From: Notospermus geniculatus
Taxonomy: Eukaryota > Nemertea > Pilidiophora > Heteronemertea > Lineidae
Length of the DNA: 64,000 bases
Assembly: GCA_002633025.1 (NCBI GenBank)
Contig: NMRB01000023.1
Span: 729,486 to 793,485, forward strand
Reading direction: 5' to 3'
Part shown: positions 60,640 to 64,000 of the stretch, piece after piece
How positions within the stretch are numbered: position 1 is the stretch's first letter
How the letters are laid out: each line of letters begins with the position of its first letter
Position numbers and translations under genes: made by a program
Notes under the pieces: generated by a model
The model's database searches: none
The model's input: the letters and a program-made list of their open reading frames with translations, nothing else
What the model was told of the DNA's origin: nothing

Positions 60640-60764
60640 TAATCCAATCAACGTGACGATCGAGAACTGTCTAAATGTGATGGGTTCGTCAGTTTCTTTG
60701 GCCGTAGTAAGTAATGATACATCGTGATTCATGCGACATGAATATTTCCCGAGATATTATCATC

Positions 60765-61095
60765 AAGCAACAGTTCAACAGCATCCGTTTTTTTTTCTTC
60801 AAGAAACAGTTCTATACAGCGTACATTTTTTTCTTCAAGAAACAGTTCTACAGCATACGTTTTTTTTCTTCAAGAAACAGTTCTATACAGCATACATTTT
60901 TTAATTCAAGAAACAGTTCTACAGGATACGCTTTTTTTCTTCTTCAAGAAACAGTTCTATACAGCATACGTGTTTTCCTTCAAGAACCAGCTCTACAGTA
61001 TACGATTTTTTTTCAAGAAACAGTTCTACAGCATACATGTATATACAGTTCGGTAACGTTTATTTCTTCAAGAAACATTTCTACTGCATACACAA
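60765..61095. repeat. Minisatellite, unit 35-37 bp, eight to nine copies
   Basis: TTCAAGAAACAGTTCTA, then CAGCATACGT and a T run, repeats at about 60765, 60798, 60834, 60871, 60907, 60944, 60979, 61012 and 61066. The long frame over it (60714-61130) is simply the translated repeat, rich in F, K and Q, and is not a gene. Confidence 0.93.
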
Positions 61096-61568
61096 GCAAG
61101 TCTCTTAAGAATCAGAAAAACCGTGCGTGAATTCAATTGATATCAATTTGTGTAATGTTTCACTTGACAATGCTAAGAAACGATCTTTGGAGGTAGACAT
61201 GTTTTTAAGCCACAGTGTCTGACTTAAACTAATGACGTAAGATTTTTCCAGCTACAAAAGTGCACAAAACTCGATCTATCACGATCTTTATTCATGTTGA
61301 ACAAACTGCTGAGGGATGATGTATGACTGTGCAAAAAGTGTCGCCGAGATTGTGAATAGTAGACATTCCATGGAATTTCAAAACTGAATTAATGGTTTAA
61401 AACCCATCAAAAATGCAAACCCTTACTCTCTGTCGCAGAGTTGTATTAATTGAGATGGATGGCATATAATTTACTTGTCTTAGCTAATATCTTTTTCAAT
61501 CCAAATCATTTTTTTTTTTATTTCAGTGATTTCACTGTTCGTTAGTTAATAGGCCAGATTTCCGTCCA
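61096..61568. other. Intergenic, nothing recognised
   Basis: AT-rich sequence without a supported gene or repeat. Confidence 0.45.
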
Positions 61569-61711
61569 GGGACCTTAATATTCACGAAGCTCCCATAACG
61601 TACGGGAGTGCGCACACTATTGTCCTTTTGCGGAGAACCTATTGTTCACTATCAGCCTGACAAAGGATTTGCGTACCCTTAAAGTTACAGGAGCTTTGTG
61701 AATAAGGTCCC
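61569..61711. mobile_element. 143-bp MITE
   Basis: GGGACCTTAATATTCACGAA on the left and, inverted, GGGACCTTATTCACAAAGCTCC on the right pair over about 28 bp with a small indel. The non-coding interior is unpaired. Confidence 0.85.
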
Positions 61712-62062
61712 AGAAGTTCAGTTGATCCTAAGGAAGAACTAAGGAATTTGGCTCGGAAGCATCTTCATTGGAAAGCAGCATTCCTACTATTACTAGACAA
61801 AGCAGACGTGATATGTTTTTCACCAATTGATTCCTTCTGAGTCAATGACTGCACAGTGTCATGGAGAACTCTTACAAGTCCAGCAGTTTTTCCAAAAATA
61901 CCAAATCCAATTACAATTGCAAAGCTCCCAATGGTTACGAGGCGCCAGAACAGCTGATACCGCCCGACGGACCAAATGATAAAGATGAAATAGCAAATGG
62001 CGTTTTGAAAGCCAAACCTGTCGGATACAGCTGCAAAGACCGATATCTACGGAATTAGCCAA

Positions 62063-62207
62063 ATGCAGATTCAACTTCTTTGCAATGAACGTGGTGTTGC
62101 CCCACGCTTTAATCCCTCAGCCACAACAGGTTGTTCTCAATCATCACCAGCAACCTTGAACAGGAATGAAAAGGAGAAACAGACATTAAGCGGTGAGGCC
62201 GAACCAG
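62063..62207 (+). CDS. Weak candidate exon 1 of an anonymous gene
   Basis: An open frame from 62009, with an ATG at 62063, reaches the strong donor GAACCAG/GTAAGTT at 62208, leaving one base (phase 1). It encodes about 48 polar residues (MQIQLLCNERG and then SATTGCSQSSPATLNRNEK). An overlapping frame in another phase (61861-62058) also has an ATG and a proline- and lysine-rich product. If that were the true start, a frameshift would be needed. No family is recognised. Confidence 0.25.
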
Positions 62208-62585
62208 GTAAGTTGTACGCAACTGCCACCGCTTAATGAGGCCCATCGCATGCCAGAGATTATTGAAGATTATTAAATGGAGGATGAATTCAGCGAGATA
62301 TATGGATTCCTTGGATTCTCTGGATGAGAAAGAACAGGAAGCATGATTTGCCCACAGTTTTTAGCAGATTTACGCTCATTCCGTTGTGAAGAATATGATA
62401 AATTGTGCCTTTCAAGTTGATCATAGAACATTCAAAGCACAATATCCAAGTAGCATAACGTAAGGTTTAACTAAAAGTGTACTTGTTTCCACCTAAAAAC
62501 TTTGTTCTTCCACGACGAGGATTTACATGTCATGTATGACAACCTTTCGTGTAGAATACAAAGCTTGGAATGGAGCAAACTGAGG

Positions 62586-62738
62586 NNNNNNNNNNNNNNN
62601 NNNNNNNNNNNNNNNNNNNNNNNNNNNNNNNNNNNNNNNNNNNNNNNNNNNNNNNNNNNNNNNNNNNNNNNNNNNNNNNNNNNNNNNNNNNNNNNNNNNN
62701 NNNNNNNNNNNNNNNNNNNNNNNNNNNNNNNNNNNNNN
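62586..62738. other. Assembly gap (153 N)
   Basis: A run of 153 unresolved bases. It falls in the intron proposed between 62207 and 63701. Open frames spanning the N run are artefacts. Confidence 0.99.
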
Positions 62739-63700
62739 CAATCGACTTGTCTTTCTTGGCGGTACAGCCATCATCACTGTCATTTTCCCGAAAAACGTGA
62801 CAGAAAAAAGTTCTTTCACAAATCACAGTTCGTGTTTACGGCCGAAATGGCGGCCATTTTGAAATGACGCAATGCATCGTGCACGTGTAAACTGCACTGA
62901 ACAGCATAGCGAAATGAAATGGGTTTTGAGAAAGGGATCCGTTATGCAGGCCTTACGCGAAAAATGAAGATAGCAGAAAGATACCGGCAAGAAAGACAAG
63001 TTAATTGATGTATAGTATGTTGAATTTGACCCAGCCGTTGCGGAGATATCGGCTGAAAACCTCGCGCCACTAGGATTTGGAATGAACAGTAGAACATTGC
63101 CGATATAAGAAAAGAGAAAATACCCCCACAGCTCGTCTAGTGTTGGGCAAGGCCACTAAATTGATAAAGAAATCGCGGGACTATTTCAATGTTGTCGCCG
63201 TTATGAATCACAGTCCCTTGCGGCCAAATGAAATTGCTTTGGAATTGAGTTTTCTTGTCAACCACCAGGACATACAATAGATTCCATACAGGACGAAGAA
63301 GTGCTACATCTCATTCTCAATGATATGAAACTAATGTACCGTGTTTCTAAGAAATCTGATGGATTTTTCTATTAGAATGTATTGATTTTAGTAGAGATCA
63401 TTAGATTTTAGAACCCCGGGCCTTCGAAAGGGTCTAATTTTTGCTTCTACGTGTTGACACGTAGACAGCCTTGCACGACTTGGCGGATAATTCATAGTTT
63501 TTTTTTAAAAATAATGACTATGCGTCAGTTAGCGCTGATATGGACACTAAGTACAGGTAGGCCATGATGCACTTAGCGAAAAAATCCAATGATTATTACA
63601 CCGTAACTAAGAGGATGCAATGGCCATTGTGAATGACAACTTTCCTTTTGCAGATATGGCCATCACTTACCGTTTATAGACATACTTCCTTTTCATTTAG
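62739..63700. other. Intergenic or intronic, nothing recognised
   Basis: No repeat array or RNA gene. A small palindrome, AATGGCGGCCATT, is at about 62845. Confidence 0.4.
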
Positions 63701-63918
63701 CAGATGAAGATACCATGGTCATGGCAGCGTCAACGGAGTACCAACATGTCATTGTCAACCGAGCATACATCATACATTCAGTATATCCAACCCCAGACAA
63801 TATGCATTGTGCACAGGATAGAAAAAACCTATCCAATAGTGCTAAAAGAAACAAAATGTACATATCGGATTCTTTACCGGAGAAGGTTTTTCAATGGTCT
63901 TCTGCAACAATATCATGA
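63701..63918 (+). CDS. Weak candidate exon 2 of an anonymous gene
   Basis: The acceptor TTCCTTTTCATTTAG ends at 63700, with an alternative three bases on (TTTAGCAG). Joined to the phase-1 donor at 62207, either acceptor gives the frame DEDTMVMAASTEYQHVIVN, which continues to TGA at 63916-63918 and adds about 71 residues. Frame agreement has a one-in-three chance of being luck. A competing frame (63704-63997) is also open. Confidence 0.25.
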
Positions 63919-64000
63919 CCGCGACATGCACTTATATGATGATCTAGACGAAGGCGAGCCTATGATGCAAGTATACAGGCTGCAGGAAGCAGTATGAAGT

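Noticed and set aside
60714-61130. 138-codon plus-strand frame rich in F, K and Q.
   Set aside because: It is the translation of a 35-37-bp minisatellite; neighbouring units fall in different frames.
62502-62867. Open frames crossing the N run.
   Set aside because: They stay open only because N codons are not read as stops.

Overview
This is eukaryotic nuclear DNA from an animal. Coding sequence is sparse, and the few exons that can be supported have GT-AG introns and spliced 5' untranslated regions. Foldback repeats and minisatellites are frequent, and the palindromes TAGGCCTA and TACATGTA recur throughout. This looks like a marine invertebrate; I lean towards an ambulacrarian deuterostome (echinoderm or hemichordate), but a lophotrochozoan is not excluded. 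Four isolated N bases and one 153-base N run show it is a draft assembly.

Two genes are well supported. The first (3126-4349, minus strand) is an intact single-exon rhodopsin-family receptor with the marks of a biogenic-amine receptor, most like beta-type octopamine receptors. Its start lies just inside an exon that begins at a splice acceptor at 4405-4406. The second (about 34.6-37.1 kb, plus strand) is a gene of four coding exons reconstructed by hand from splice sites and frame continuity. It predicts a 214-residue soluble, charged protein that I do not recognise. Upstream lies a block present twice, about 484 bp apart. Each copy has an inverted CCAAT box, a perfect TGACGTCA element, two RFX-type half sites and a splice donor, so the gene appears to have two duplicated promoters with alternative non-coding first exons. 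A third, weak candidate gene (62.06-63.92 kb, plus) has an N gap in its proposed intron.

The rest is intergenic or intronic and dominated by non-autonomous foldback elements. They lie at 1035-1474, 13896-13997, 17406-17827, 24780-25573 (three copies), 26252-26403, 41037-41391, 44347-44558, 46239-46585, 47802-47915, 50484-50581, 50661-50790, 59909-60071, 60503-60639 and 61569-61711. Minisatellites or tandem duplications lie at 1-130, 6789-7056, 22088-22166, 39585-39930, 59126-59344 and 60765-61095. A 510-bp direct duplication at 28.2-29.4 kb has an N exactly at the edge of one copy and may be an assembly artefact. No transposase, reverse transcriptase, rRNA gene, intact tRNA gene or CRISPR array was found.

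The genes do not form a shared pathway that I can see. The most novel-looking unit is the unrecognised four-exon gene with its duplicated CCAAT/CRE/RFX promoter. Many open frames of 60-110 codons exist, but that number is expected by chance in this much sequence, so I did not annotate them.
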